From the NCBI RefSeq assembly GCF_001613385.1, contig NZ_BDCG01000003.1:24486-88485 (forward strand): DNA of 64,000 nt. Reading direction: 5' to 3'. Numbering within the stretch: the stretch's first letter is position 1; each line of letters begins with the position of its first letter. The notes beneath the pieces were generated by a model, which did no database searches, was not told where the DNA came from, and saw nothing but the letters and a program-made list of their open reading frames with translations. Positions 1 through 7,803 of this stretch are shown piece after piece. This DNA is from Nocardia flavorosea NBRC 108225 (lineage in GTDB: Bacteria; Actinomycetota; Actinomycetes; Mycobacteriales; Mycobacteriaceae). A program made the translations under genes and the position numbers.

Positions 1-725
1 TCGAGTGTCCGATCGACGAAGTGAATCGCCCGCGGATGTCGGTTGATATCCAGATCCGGATTCCGCCGACCGAGGCGGAGATGGAGCAGCTGTTCGCGGG
101 GTGGCGTGAGGATTTGGTGTCGTGCCGCAAGTTCGCGCCGGCGGCGCGCAACTACATGGTGGCCCGGCTCTCAGCAGATGTCGGGCTGCGGATCAACGAG
201 TCCCGGATGCTCGACCTGACCGACGTGCGTTGGGAGTTGGGCCGGTTCGGCAAGCTGAACGTCCGGCACGGTAAGGGCTCCAACCGGAAAGGCCCGAAGC
301 AACGGCTGGTGCCGCTGATCAACGGTGCTGATCGCGCGCTGACGTGGTTCATCGAGGACGTGTGGGCACAATTCGACGCCGACGACAGCCTTCCAGGTGC
401 TCCGCTGTTCCCATCCGAACGTCGATGCCCGGGCGGGGCGGGTTCACGCTGGGACACGAGCGTGATGCGCCGAGCCCTCGCCGCCGCGGTGGAACGGCAC
501 CTCCCGGCCTGGGTGGGCAGGATGTCCCCGCACGTCCTGCGCCACTACTGCGCCAGCCAGCTCTACCAGACCGGCGTGGAGATCCTGGCTATCCAGGAAT
601 TGCTCGGGCACTCCTGGATCGCCACCACGATGAACTACGTCCACCCCTACGGAAACCGAGTCGAGGACGCCGTCGCGGCCGGACACAAACGCGCCGCCGA
701 ACGGTGGGAGGGACTGATCCGATGA
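1..725 (+). CDS. tyrosine recombinase/integrase, 5' end cut by window edge
   Basis: This is the catalytic domain of a tyrosine site-specific recombinase. The frame is open from base 3, so the GTG at 21 need not be the start and the N-terminal SAM-like DNA-binding domain lies outside the window. Counting from that GTG, the family residues appear in order: Arg near 58 (GLRINE), a Lys in the basic beta-hairpin near 85-94, HVLRH near 170, GH near 194-195 and the nucleophile Tyr near 205 (MNYVHP). All catalytic positions are present, so it should be active. The TGA overlaps the ATG of the next gene (ATGA, 722-725), which suggests a coupled operon of three genes. Confidence 0.9.
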   Translation, partial: ECPIDEVNRPRMSVDIQIRIPPTEAEMEQLFAGWREDLVSCRKFAPAARNYMVARLSADVGLRINESRMLDLTDVRWELGRFGKLNVRHGKGSNRKGPKQRLVPLINGADRALTWFIEDVWAQFDADDSLPGAPLFPSERRCPGGAGSRWDTSVMRRALAAAVERHLPAWVGRMSPHVLRHYCASQLYQTGVEILAIQELLGHSWIATTMNYVHPYGNRVEDAVAAGHKRAAERWEGLIR

Positions 726-1057
726 AGTGGAACCTGCGCCTGGTCGCCGCGAACCGCGGCATCTGGAAGTCCAGCGAGCTGCGCCGTCTGCTCGCCGCCC
801 GCGGCCTGGAAATCAGTACCGGCAAGATGTCGGGGATGTGGTCGAGCACGCCTGCGGTGCTGCGACCGGATGAGCTCGACGTGCTCTGCGCCGTGCTCGA
901 CTGTGGGATAGCGGAGCTGATAATCGCCGAACCGAACACCGTGGCGCAGCCGGTCGCGGCCCAGGAGCACGTTCGGGCGGTCGGAGATCAGGGCGCAGAC
1001 GCGGTCAGGCGGATCGTGCCGAAGCCCAGGACGGGCCGGTCCTTGCCGCCTCGATGA
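722..1057 (+). CDS. small Cro/C1-type helix-turn-helix protein
   Basis: The product is 111 residues. Residues 1-75 resemble the XRE/HTH_26 class used by phage-type repressors: a basic helix beginning KWNLRLVAANRG, a recognition-helix region around SSELRRLLAARG, then DELDVLCAVLDCGIAELI. The C-terminal third is Ala/Arg-rich without a recognisable domain. It overlaps the upstream recombinase by 4 bp and the downstream recombinase-like gene by 4 bp (1054-1057). That position suggests a regulator or accessory DNA-binding subunit of the recombinases. The class is reasonably clear; the role is inferred from context. Confidence 0.75.
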   Translation: MKWNLRLVAANRGIWKSSELRRLLAARGLEISTGKMSGMWSSTPAVLRPDELDVLCAVLDCGIAELIIAEPNTVAQPVAAQEHVRAVGDQGADAVRRIVPKPRTGRSLPPR

Positions 1058-2694
1058 CCGCCCCCGGTTGCCAGGAATGCGGCGGCCCCATCGAGGCGAG
1101 CACCTGCCCGCGCGGCGGTCGCCCGCGCCAATACTGTCTGACCTGCCGACCATCGAAGACGGCGGAACGACGAACCGAAGGCCCCAAAGGCCCCAAAGGC
1201 CACCGAGACGGCTCATGCGTCGAGTGCGGAACGCCGCTCGAACGCAGCGCCCGCAAGATCGGGCGGCCCCGGCTATACTGCGACGCTTGCCGCGGCCGCC
1301 GGTTCCGAACACCACCCCGACGTCGTCGCGACGATCTCGAGCCCGCCGCTTCGCGCGACAACCGAAGCACCCGGGTCGACTGTCCCGAGGCATACCGTGA
1401 TCGTCGGTGCACCCGATGCGGTGCCCCGATCGAGGACAGCGGCCAGAAGAAGGGGCGGCCCCGGCTCTACTGCGACGCCTGTTACGGCTGCCGGATTCAC
1501 GCGCGCCAACGCCGACCCCGCTCGCTCGGCGGCCTTCGATTCGCCGAGCTCTTCGACGAACCAACCGGCCGCGCCGAGCAAGAAATCTTGGAACGACTGT
1601 TCGATATGGCCCAGGTCGGTCGCTGGAGCATCGAAACGCTGCGGCGCAGGGGCGACCAGTTGCGGCGCGTATTGGCCGCCAGCCCTGAGGACGAGCCGAT
1701 CCTGCTCAGCCGGGTCCGCGCCGAACTCGGCAACGTCTGGCAGTCCCGGATCGCGGCCCGGGTGCTTGATCAGTGCGGCCGGCTGGTCGACGACACCGAG
1801 TCGCCGACACGGCAGTGGATCGACCGCCGGACCGCCACTCTCCCGTCGGGATTCCGTGATGACGTCCGGGCCTGGTTGTTGGTGCTGCACGAAGGTGAAC
1901 AGCGGGCGCGGCCTCGGGCGACCGCGACGTTGCACGCCTACTTCAGCCGGGCGCTCCCGCCGCTGATCCAATGGGCGAGCACCCGATCGCACCTGCGCGA
2001 GGTCACCCATGCCGACGTGTCCGCGGTGCTGAACCGGCTGAGCGGGCACAAGCGGAACGGGACGTTCGTTGCGCTGCGCTCACTGTTCCGGTTCGCCAAA
2101 CGGCACCGCCTGATCTTCGTTGACCCGACTCGTCGCTTGCGCGTTGGTGCGGCGCCGTCCCGAATGCTGCTGCCGATGACCGACGACCAGGTCGACGCGG
2201 TCACCGCCACGGCCGTGACGCCGATGCAGCGCGTCATCGTCGGCCTGGTCGCGGTCTATGCCGCCCGCGCGACGCCGCTGCGGAACCTCACCCTCGACGA
2301 CGTCGACCTGCCGCGCCGGCGGATCCGGATCGGCGGAACCGTCCACCAGCTCACCGAGCTTACCCACGAAGTGTTGACGGACTGGCTGACCTACCGGCAA
2401 CACCGATGGCCGGGCACCCCGAACCCGCATGTGATCGTCTCGACCGATTCCGTACTCGGAACTTCCCCGGTCACCGACCACCACCTGACCTGGCACCTGA
2501 GCCTGCTCGGCATCCAGCTCGAACACATCCGTGGTCACCGCGTTCTGCAAGAAGCACTGTCGACGAATTCTGATCCCTTGCACCTGTCGATCACGTTCGG
2601 GCTCAGCGCCAGGACTGCGGTCGGCTACGCCATGCTCGCCCGGCATCTCATGGAGCGGCCGGTGGAGGCACCTGACAGCCGTCCGGGCGACTAG
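1054..2694 (+). CDS. triple zinc-ribbon protein with degenerate tyrosine-recombinase domain
   Basis: The product is 546 residues. The first 145 contain three modules of the form CxxCGxP[IL]E...GRPRxYCxxC, with cysteine pairs at 6/9 and 28/31, 55/58 and 76/79, 119/122 and 140/143; these look like zinc ribbons, each carrying a GRPR loop. Residues about 265-365 resemble an integrase core-binding (SAM-like) domain and 370-530 the catalytic fold. An Arg equivalent to the first catalytic Arg is visible (TPLRNLTL), an Arg sits where HxxR is expected (RGHR), and a Tyr lies near the end (VGYAML). The catalytic His of the GH motif appears to be Leu (FGLSA). It may be a non-catalytic partner of the first recombinase. 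The gene starts inside the HTH gene. Confidence 0.75.
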   Translation: MTAPGCQECGGPIEASTCPRGGRPRQYCLTCRPSKTAERRTEGPKGPKGHRDGSCVECGTPLERSARKIGRPRLYCDACRGRRFRTPPRRRRDDLEPAASRDNRSTRVDCPEAYRDRRCTRCGAPIEDSGQKKGRPRLYCDACYGCRIHARQRRPRSLGGLRFAELFDEPTGRAEQEILERLFDMAQVGRWSIETLRRRGDQLRRVLAASPEDEPILLSRVRAELGNVWQSRIAARVLDQCGRLVDDTESPTRQWIDRRTATLPSGFRDDVRAWLLVLHEGEQRARPRATATLHAYFSRALPPLIQWASTRSHLREVTHADVSAVLNRLSGHKRNGTFVALRSLFRFAKRHRLIFVDPTRRLRVGAAPSRMLLPMTDDQVDAVTATAVTPMQRVIVGLVAVYAARATPLRNLTLDDVDLPRRRIRIGGTVHQLTELTHEVLTDWLTYRQHRWPGTPNPHVIVSTDSVLGTSPVTDHHLTWHLSLLGIQLEHIRGHRVLQEALSTNSDPLHLSITFGLSARTAVGYAMLARHLMERPVEAPDSRPGD

Positions 2695-2842
2695 GTTCTG
2701 TGTTGAAGTGAGGTGAGGTGAGGTGGGCCAAGTGGTCCGTTCTCAGTGCGTGTGTGTACAAAGTGATCGATTAGTGACGCGCGACCTGTGATCTATGAAG
2801 CCAGGTAGGAGATCGACCGCGATATCGCAATTGTTCGGATGG

Positions 2843-4228
2843 TCAGTCCCAGTCCCACCGGTGCCTGGTTCCGACTTCGCGCTTCTCGATGTTCTTCTCG
2901 CCGCTGGTGAGGTCGGCCGTGAGGTCGGCCGCAAGCTGTCTGACGTCGGCGTCGGGGTCATGTTCGACACGTGTGGCCAGGTAGGTGACGGTGGGGTGCC
3001 GGTCCGCTGCGTGCTGGGCGTCGTGCACGATCTCGACGAGTAGTTGTGCGCGGAGGTCGGGATCGGGATCGTCAGCGGAACGGCGGCGCATGAGGGCGGC
3101 AATATCCTCCCGGGTTGTCCAGAGGGCCAACGTTTCCCATGCCGCGCCGCGGACATTTCCGTGGGTGTCCGCGACAGCGCGGTCGCGCAGCAGTTCCAGA
3201 TCGGGGGCGTCGTCCTGCCAATCGAGTCCTTTGACAGCGTGGGCGCGAACCTCCCAGGACGGGTCCACCACCGCCATGCGCCGCACCATCTCTTTAGTTT
3301 CGGGATCGTCGTGACCGCTTGCGGAGAGTTTGCACATCATCATGCGACGATCTCGATCGTCGGGATGGTGCTCGGCAATCCTGCGCAGCAGCGCGCGGAC
3401 CTCGGGGTCGTCGGTGAAATGATCGAGGAGATACACCGCAAACCGGCGACTCTTGGCAAAGGGATCAGCCGCAACGTATTCCCGAAGTCCGCTGATCGCC
3501 TCGGGGTGGTCGGGCCACAGCACTCCTGGATTTCTGGGCCGCAGGGCTGTCCGCAGCGCTGCCTCACGCACGTCCGGATCATCGTCGGTGGTGACCCGCT
3601 CGTACAGCGCCTGAGCTATCGCAGTCGTGACTACAGTCCGGTATGTGCCCAAAGCGTCGACCGCGGCCGCGCGAACCTTGGCGTCGGGATCGCCGACTGC
3701 CTGTAGCGCGAGAACGAACGTGCCGGGGTCGGCACCGTCTTCCAGAGCGTTCATCGCCTCGTATCGCACTGCGGCCGAGCTGTCGCTCGTCAGACAATCG
3801 CGGATCGCGGTAAGCGTGTCGGGATGGTCTTTCCAGAACGTTCGCAAGGCCCACAGTGTCCGCATGCGCACGCCCGGGTCCTGCGATCTCACATCCTCAT
3901 GCATCCAGGTCATCGCGTCGCCCGGCCGGAGTTCGATGAGGAATTCGGCCGCTGCTTTCGTGACCGAACGGTCCGGATCGGTCGTCACAACTCGCCTCAG
4001 TTCCACGCAGGTTTGCTCGTCTGGCCACCGGCTGACCAGGAGCTTCACCACACCCGTGCGATTGTGGGCAAAACCGTCGACATGAACGAGATCATGCAGC
4101 AGAGCACGGGTTTCTGGATCTTCCGGCCACCGGTCCACAAGGGTCTTGATCAGATTGCCGCGCACTACATCGTTGGTTTCCTCAACTGCACGGCGTCGTA
4201 GTTGGGCCGCTTCCTCATCCTGCCGCAT
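2843..4228 (-). CDS. HEAT-repeat protein, resembling the C-terminal half of NACHT/STAND proteins
   Basis: Almost the whole 461-residue product is HEAT-like helical repeats of about 30-40 residues, with a recurring DDPETxxLLRxxA...DxxVRxxAxxALxxxW pattern. In actinobacterial NACHT/STAND NTPases such arrays form the C-terminal sensor, but no NTPase precedes this one. I chose the ATG at 4228. The frame stays open to 4408, but that extension is non-repetitive and holds a short Ser-Asn-Arg repeat encoded by a roughly 15-bp DNA repeat. No strong ribosome-binding site is visible. The gene ends 148 bp from the recombinase-like gene in convergent orientation. It may be a free-standing HEAT protein or a remnant of a larger gene; function is unknown. 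Confidence 0.65.
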   Translation of the reverse strand: MRQDEEAAQLRRRAVEETNDVVRGNLIKTLVDRWPEDPETRALLHDLVHVDGFAHNRTGVVKLLVSRWPDEQTCVELRRVVTTDPDRSVTKAAAEFLIELRPGDAMTWMHEDVRSQDPGVRMRTLWALRTFWKDHPDTLTAIRDCLTSDSSAAVRYEAMNALEDGADPGTFVLALQAVGDPDAKVRAAAVDALGTYRTVVTTAIAQALYERVTTDDDPDVREAALRTALRPRNPGVLWPDHPEAISGLREYVAADPFAKSRRFAVYLLDHFTDDPEVRALLRRIAEHHPDDRDRRMMMCKLSASGHDDPETKEMVRRMAVVDPSWEVRAHAVKGLDWQDDAPDLELLRDRAVADTHGNVRGAAWETLALWTTREDIAALMRRRSADDPDPDLRAQLLVEIVHDAQHAADRHPTVTYLATRVEHDPDADVRQLAADLTADLTSGEKNIEKREVGTRHRWDWD

Positions 4229-4592
4229 GTTGCTTGATCTTAAGTTGCTCGATCTCGAGTTGCTCGCGCACGGCACCACTGGATTCTGCGTCGCAGTGAG
4301 GTGAGTGGGCCGAGATCGACAGGCTTGGGCCCACTGTCGCCGCCCGGCGGTTCGGCCCGACCGGCACCAATCGCGGCGGGTGCCGGCAGCGTGCTGATGG
4401 GCCCGCATGATCGTCGGAACCGGACGTCTTTCACACTGCCACAGCGCGAACCCGGATCGGTTCCCACTGAAGAAGCTTCACTCACGCTGAATACGCACGG
4501 ATTATAGCGACAAGTTATCTGAGAATCTACAGAAGGAAGAAGGCAGAAGAGGAGGGACCGACCACCGAGCACGTCGGCCGGCGAGCGCGATA
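4229..4592. other. gene-free stretch with a short tandem repeat
   Basis: No credible gene is seen in these 364 bases. Positions 4228-4265 hold an imperfect tandem repeat with a unit of about 15 bp (GTTGCTYGATCTYRA). An AT-richer segment with purine runs lies at 4500-4560. Neither is assigned a function. Confidence 0.5.
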
Positions 4593-5024
4593 TCAGTCGA
4601 AACGAGTGACGAATCGCTTCTGCCACGGCATCTCGACAGCCCTGGGCGAGTAGTGCTCTCGGATGTAGTCGACGGCTTCGGCGGCCGGTACCCCGTCGAG
4701 CACCGCGAGACAAGACATAGCCGTACCTGTACGTCCGAAGCCGCCCCCGCACGCAATCTCGACGCGCTCACCGTCAGAGCGCTCGAGCAATTCCCGCAGG
4801 ACCGGGCCGAGTGCGCTGCGATCGGACGGCAACCAGAAATCTCGCCAACGCACCCACCGGCTCTCCCACTCGACCGGCGGCGGTTCACCGGATAGCAAGT
4901 ACAGCCCGAATTGAGGGGTATCGCCTGATGGAAGGGGATTACGGAGCCCTCTGCCGCGCACAAGTCGCCCGGATGGCAGGCGCAACACTCCCGGAGCGGC
5001 CGGGTCCCAGGATCGATCGGACAT
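4593..5024 (-). CDS. small dual-specificity/protein-tyrosine phosphatase-like protein
   Basis: The 143-residue product carries the Cx5R phosphatase loop CGGGFGRTGT at about residues 95-104, with Cys as nucleophile and Arg as phosphate binder. It is followed by a helix like that after the P-loop of cysteine phosphatases. An Asp upstream (WLPSDRSA) could supply the general acid, but I cannot place it firmly. Of two adjacent ATGs (5027 and 5024), the inner one has the better spacing, about 5 nt, from AAGGGG. The gene stands alone between the HEAT protein and the ThDP enzyme and its substrate is unknown. Confidence 0.75.
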   Translation of the reverse strand: MSDRSWDPAAPGVLRLPSGRLVRGRGLRNPLPSGDTPQFGLYLLSGEPPPVEWESRWVRWRDFWLPSDRSALGPVLRELLERSDGERVEIACGGGFGRTGTAMSCLAVLDGVPAAEAVDYIREHYSPRAVEMPWQKRFVTRFD

Positions 5025-5140
5025 CATGGCCCCTTCGTTGAACGGTTGTTTCGTCCAGGACGTACGGTGGACGGCCGACCCGACCGTCCGGCTGAGCACG
5101 GAGATCCTCCAAGATTCTGCGGTTGCGCGCTTCACCCTGA

Positions 5141-6832
5141 TCAATGTCCGGCGAACGCCTCCGCCAACCACCAGGCCCCGCCGTCGCTGGTGATCTTCGC
5201 GTCGATCACCAGTGGGCGCGGCTGCCCGGCGTGGCGATACCCCTCGACCCATGCGCGGACCGGCGCCAGATCCTCGACCGAGCGAACAGTCACCCCGGCG
5301 GCACCGAAACCTCCGGCAATGGCCGCGATATCGGTCTCCGGGAACCGCACGGTGGTGTGATCGGCGTCGCCGAAATGATGAACCTCCGCACCGTAGGCGG
5401 AATCGTTGTACACGATCGCCACCAGCGGTAGGCCGGCGCGGACCGCGGTCTCCAGTTCGGCGATCGCCATCAGGAATCCGCCGTCACCGGCACCGAGCAC
5501 CGGGAGCCGGTGGGGTTGCGCGAAGGCGGCGCCGATCGCCGTGTGCAGACCGAGGCCGATCGACTGGAAGGCCTGGGTGAAACAGAACCCGAGCTCGTCG
5601 GGGACCGACAGGTGGGTAGCCGGGTAACCCATGAAATTTCCCGAATCGATCGAGACGACCCGCTCCGGCGGGAGTATCTCGTCGAGCGCGATCGTCAGCA
5701 CGCGGGGATCGATCCGGTCTGCCGTGGAACTGTCCACCACCGGAACGTCCTGCCAGCGAGACGATTTCGCGATAAGGTCCGCGGTGTTCGCGGTGCGGTA
5801 ACCGATCGCGCCGGCAGAATCGGATGAACGCAGTTCGGCAAGAACATCCCGGGCCGTCGCGGCACAGTCTCCGAGCATCCCGAATTCGATCGGGCGGTGC
5901 GCGCCGAGAGCCTCGATATCGTCGTCGACCTGAACGATCCGGGTATCCGGACCGATCAGCCGGCCGTGACGCATGGTCCAGTTGTTCAGCGCGCAGCCCC
6001 AGCCGACGATCAGGTCGGCGCCGGTGATGAGCTCGGCGGTTGCCGGGGACGAGAAGCCGCCGGAAATACCCAGGGCGAATTCGTCGTCGATGAACAAGCC
6101 GTTCGCGACCGCCGACGTGGCGACGAGCGCACCGCAGGCCTTCGCCAGTTCGGCCAGGGCGGGCCCGGCATCGCGTGCGCCGCGTCCGGCGACGAACACC
6201 GGTCTCCGCGCGGCTCGCAGGATTTCGGCGAGCCGCGCCACCGAGTCTCCATCCGGCCGGACCCGCGCGGGTACCACCGCCGCTTCGACGGGCCCGGCCA
6301 CCGAACACGCCGCTGCGGCGATATCGATCGCCACATTCAGCACCACGGTCCGCCGCTGCGTGACGGCGGTACGGAAGGCCCGCGTCACATCGGCGACCGC
6401 GGTCGCGGCGGAGTACACCCGGTCGCTCACCGCGCCCACACTGCGGACCAGCGCGTCCTGGTCGATCCGGAAGTTGGAGCGCAGCGCCGCGGCCGGACTG
6501 TCGGCGGTCAGGACGATCATCGGGGTGCGGCTCTTGGCAGCCTCGCCGATACCGGTCATCGCATTGGTCAATCCGCAGCCCTGGTGCAGCGAAACCACAC
6601 CGACCCGCCCCGACATCCGCGTGTACGCGTCGGCCATGGTCGCGGCACCGCCCTCGTGACGTGTCGCGGTGTATGGCACCCCGCCCCGGCGCAGTGCCTC
6701 GGTGAGCACGAAGTTTCCGCTGCCCACGACACCGAAAACATGCCCTGCGCCCAGGTCGGCCAGTACGCGGCCCACCACGTCGGCGACAGTGGGACCGTAT
6801 GTCGGCTCGCCCGAAGCGCCCGTTGCCGTCAT
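5141..6832 (-). CDS. thiamine-diphosphate-dependent enzyme (acetolactate synthase/benzoylformate decarboxylase type)
   Basis: The 563-residue length and three-domain layout fit the ThDP enzyme superfamily that includes acetolactate synthase and 2-oxoacid decarboxylases. The catalytic Glu that activates the cofactor is in RHEGGAA near residue 60. The ThDP/Mg motif begins GDGGF near 445 and ends YND about 27 residues later. Its start overlaps the stop of the upstream cyclase gene by 4 bp, so the two are co-translated and probably act in one pathway. A decarboxylase acting on the ring-opened product of the cyclase-family hydrolase is one possibility. No FAD-binding or regulatory-subunit gene is nearby, which argues against biosynthetic acetolactate synthase. 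Confidence 0.85.
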   Translation of the reverse strand: MTATGASGEPTYGPTVADVVGRVLADLGAGHVFGVVGSGNFVLTEALRRGGVPYTATRHEGGAATMADAYTRMSGRVGVVSLHQGCGLTNAMTGIGEAAKSRTPMIVLTADSPAAALRSNFRIDQDALVRSVGAVSDRVYSAATAVADVTRAFRTAVTQRRTVVLNVAIDIAAAACSVAGPVEAAVVPARVRPDGDSVARLAEILRAARRPVFVAGRGARDAGPALAELAKACGALVATSAVANGLFIDDEFALGISGGFSSPATAELITGADLIVGWGCALNNWTMRHGRLIGPDTRIVQVDDDIEALGAHRPIEFGMLGDCAATARDVLAELRSSDSAGAIGYRTANTADLIAKSSRWQDVPVVDSSTADRIDPRVLTIALDEILPPERVVSIDSGNFMGYPATHLSVPDELGFCFTQAFQSIGLGLHTAIGAAFAQPHRLPVLGAGDGGFLMAIAELETAVRAGLPLVAIVYNDSAYGAEVHHFGDADHTTVRFPETDIAAIAGGFGAAGVTVRSVEDLAPVRAWVEGYRHAGQPRPLVIDAKITSDGGAWWLAEAFAGH

Positions 6833-7635
6833 TCGAGCGCACCGTCCGGATCGATCACGGCGAGCACCCGCGCCGGGCTGCCGGTACCGCCGACGATCGG
6901 CAACGGGGTCACCACCAGCATCGCGCCCACCGCCGGCAGCCGGCCGAGGTTGCGCAACGAGGTGATTCCGTACTTGTCGTTACCGAGGAAGTAGTGATGC
7001 ACCGGGAAGGCCGGGTCGAACCCGCCGGCGAGCCCCGCGTCCACCCCCACGGTTTCCACCCCCAGCCCGATGATCTCACGTTCGGTGGCCAGCCACCGGG
7101 CACAGTCGACCGCCACACCGGGCGTATGGGATCCGGTGTCGTCGGTATTGAGGAATGCCGCCTCGGAATCGCCCCGGGATTCCCAGCCGGTGCGCAGCAA
7201 CAGCCACGTACCCGCGGTGAGCCGGCCGTGAGTATCTTCCCAGGCCTCGACATCGGCGGCGGTGAGCAGGTAATCGGGGTCTGCCGCGACCTGCTCGGTC
7301 AGGTCGAGAACGGCCGCCCGGCCGATCAGCCGCCGCACGGGAATCTGCGATACGTCGTCGCCGTCGCGGCCGGTGATCCAGTGCACCGGTGCGTCGAGGT
7401 GGGTGCCCACGTGTTCCCCGGTGTGGATATTGTTGTGCCGCCAGAACGGCCCGGGTTCGTTGTAGGCGCTGACCTCCTCCAGGCTGAAATCGATCAGGTT
7501 GGCGAAGGGTGCGGGTAGGCGCAGCGCCGGGGTCGAACTGCTCAGCGCGGTGGTCAGGTCGACCACTTCCAGGTTTCCGGTGGTGACGGCGTCGAGGAAG
7601 GCCGACAGCGCGGCGGCGGCCTGAGGATCGGTCAT
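6829..7635 (-). CDS. cyclase-family metal-dependent hydrolase
   Basis: The 268-residue product belongs to the cyclase/kynurenine-formamidase family. Its metal-binding signature HVGTHLDAPVHW is at about residues 98-109, followed by the ITGRDG loop. Members hydrolyse cyclic or aryl amides, such as N-formylkynurenine or isatin, using Mn or Zn. A histidine pair near 218-219 (VHHYFLG) could contribute to the active site. It is the first gene of a two-gene operon with the ThDP enzyme and diverges from the DUF445 gene across 168 bp. Substrate identity cannot be read from the sequence. Confidence 0.85.
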   Translation of the reverse strand: MTDPQAAAALSAFLDAVTTGNLEVVDLTTALSSSTPALRLPAPFANLIDFSLEEVSAYNEPGPFWRHNNIHTGEHVGTHLDAPVHWITGRDGDDVSQIPVRRLIGRAAVLDLTEQVAADPDYLLTAADVEAWEDTHGRLTAGTWLLLRTGWESRGDSEAAFLNTDDTGSHTPGVAVDCARWLATEREIIGLGVETVGVDAGLAGGFDPAFPVHHYFLGNDKYGITSLRNLGRLPAVGAMLVVTPLPIVGGTGSPARVLAVIDPDGALE

Positions 7636-7734
7636 AGGGGCACCTTATTCCGGTTTCACCGTGGTGCGGTGCTGGATCTCCACCGCCGGTCGCCGGCCGG
7701 GCAACGGCGCCCGGCGGCGGGGTGGGGGCCCTGA

Positions 7735-7762
7735 TTGACACCCGGGACGGCCCGGTGACAAT
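7735..7762 (+). promoter_or_regulatory. predicted sigma70-type promoter of the DUF445 gene
   Basis: A perfect -35 TTGACA at 7735-7740 is separated by 16 nt from a -10-like GACAAT at 7757-7762. The ATG at 7804 follows 41 nt later and is preceded by AAGGGGAG. Confidence 0.5.
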
Positions 7763-7803
7763 GTGATCATCGAATCCACAATCCGGCCCAAGGGGAGCGC
7801 GCG

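Noticed and set aside
2712..2735. GAGGTGAGGTGAGGTG direct repeats after the recombinase-like gene
   Set aside because: Too short and simple to support as an element end or attachment site without the other end.
2695..2842. tRNA gene as integration target beside the recombinase
   Set aside because: No cloverleaf could be drawn and no T-loop GTTCRANNC is present in a suitable context.
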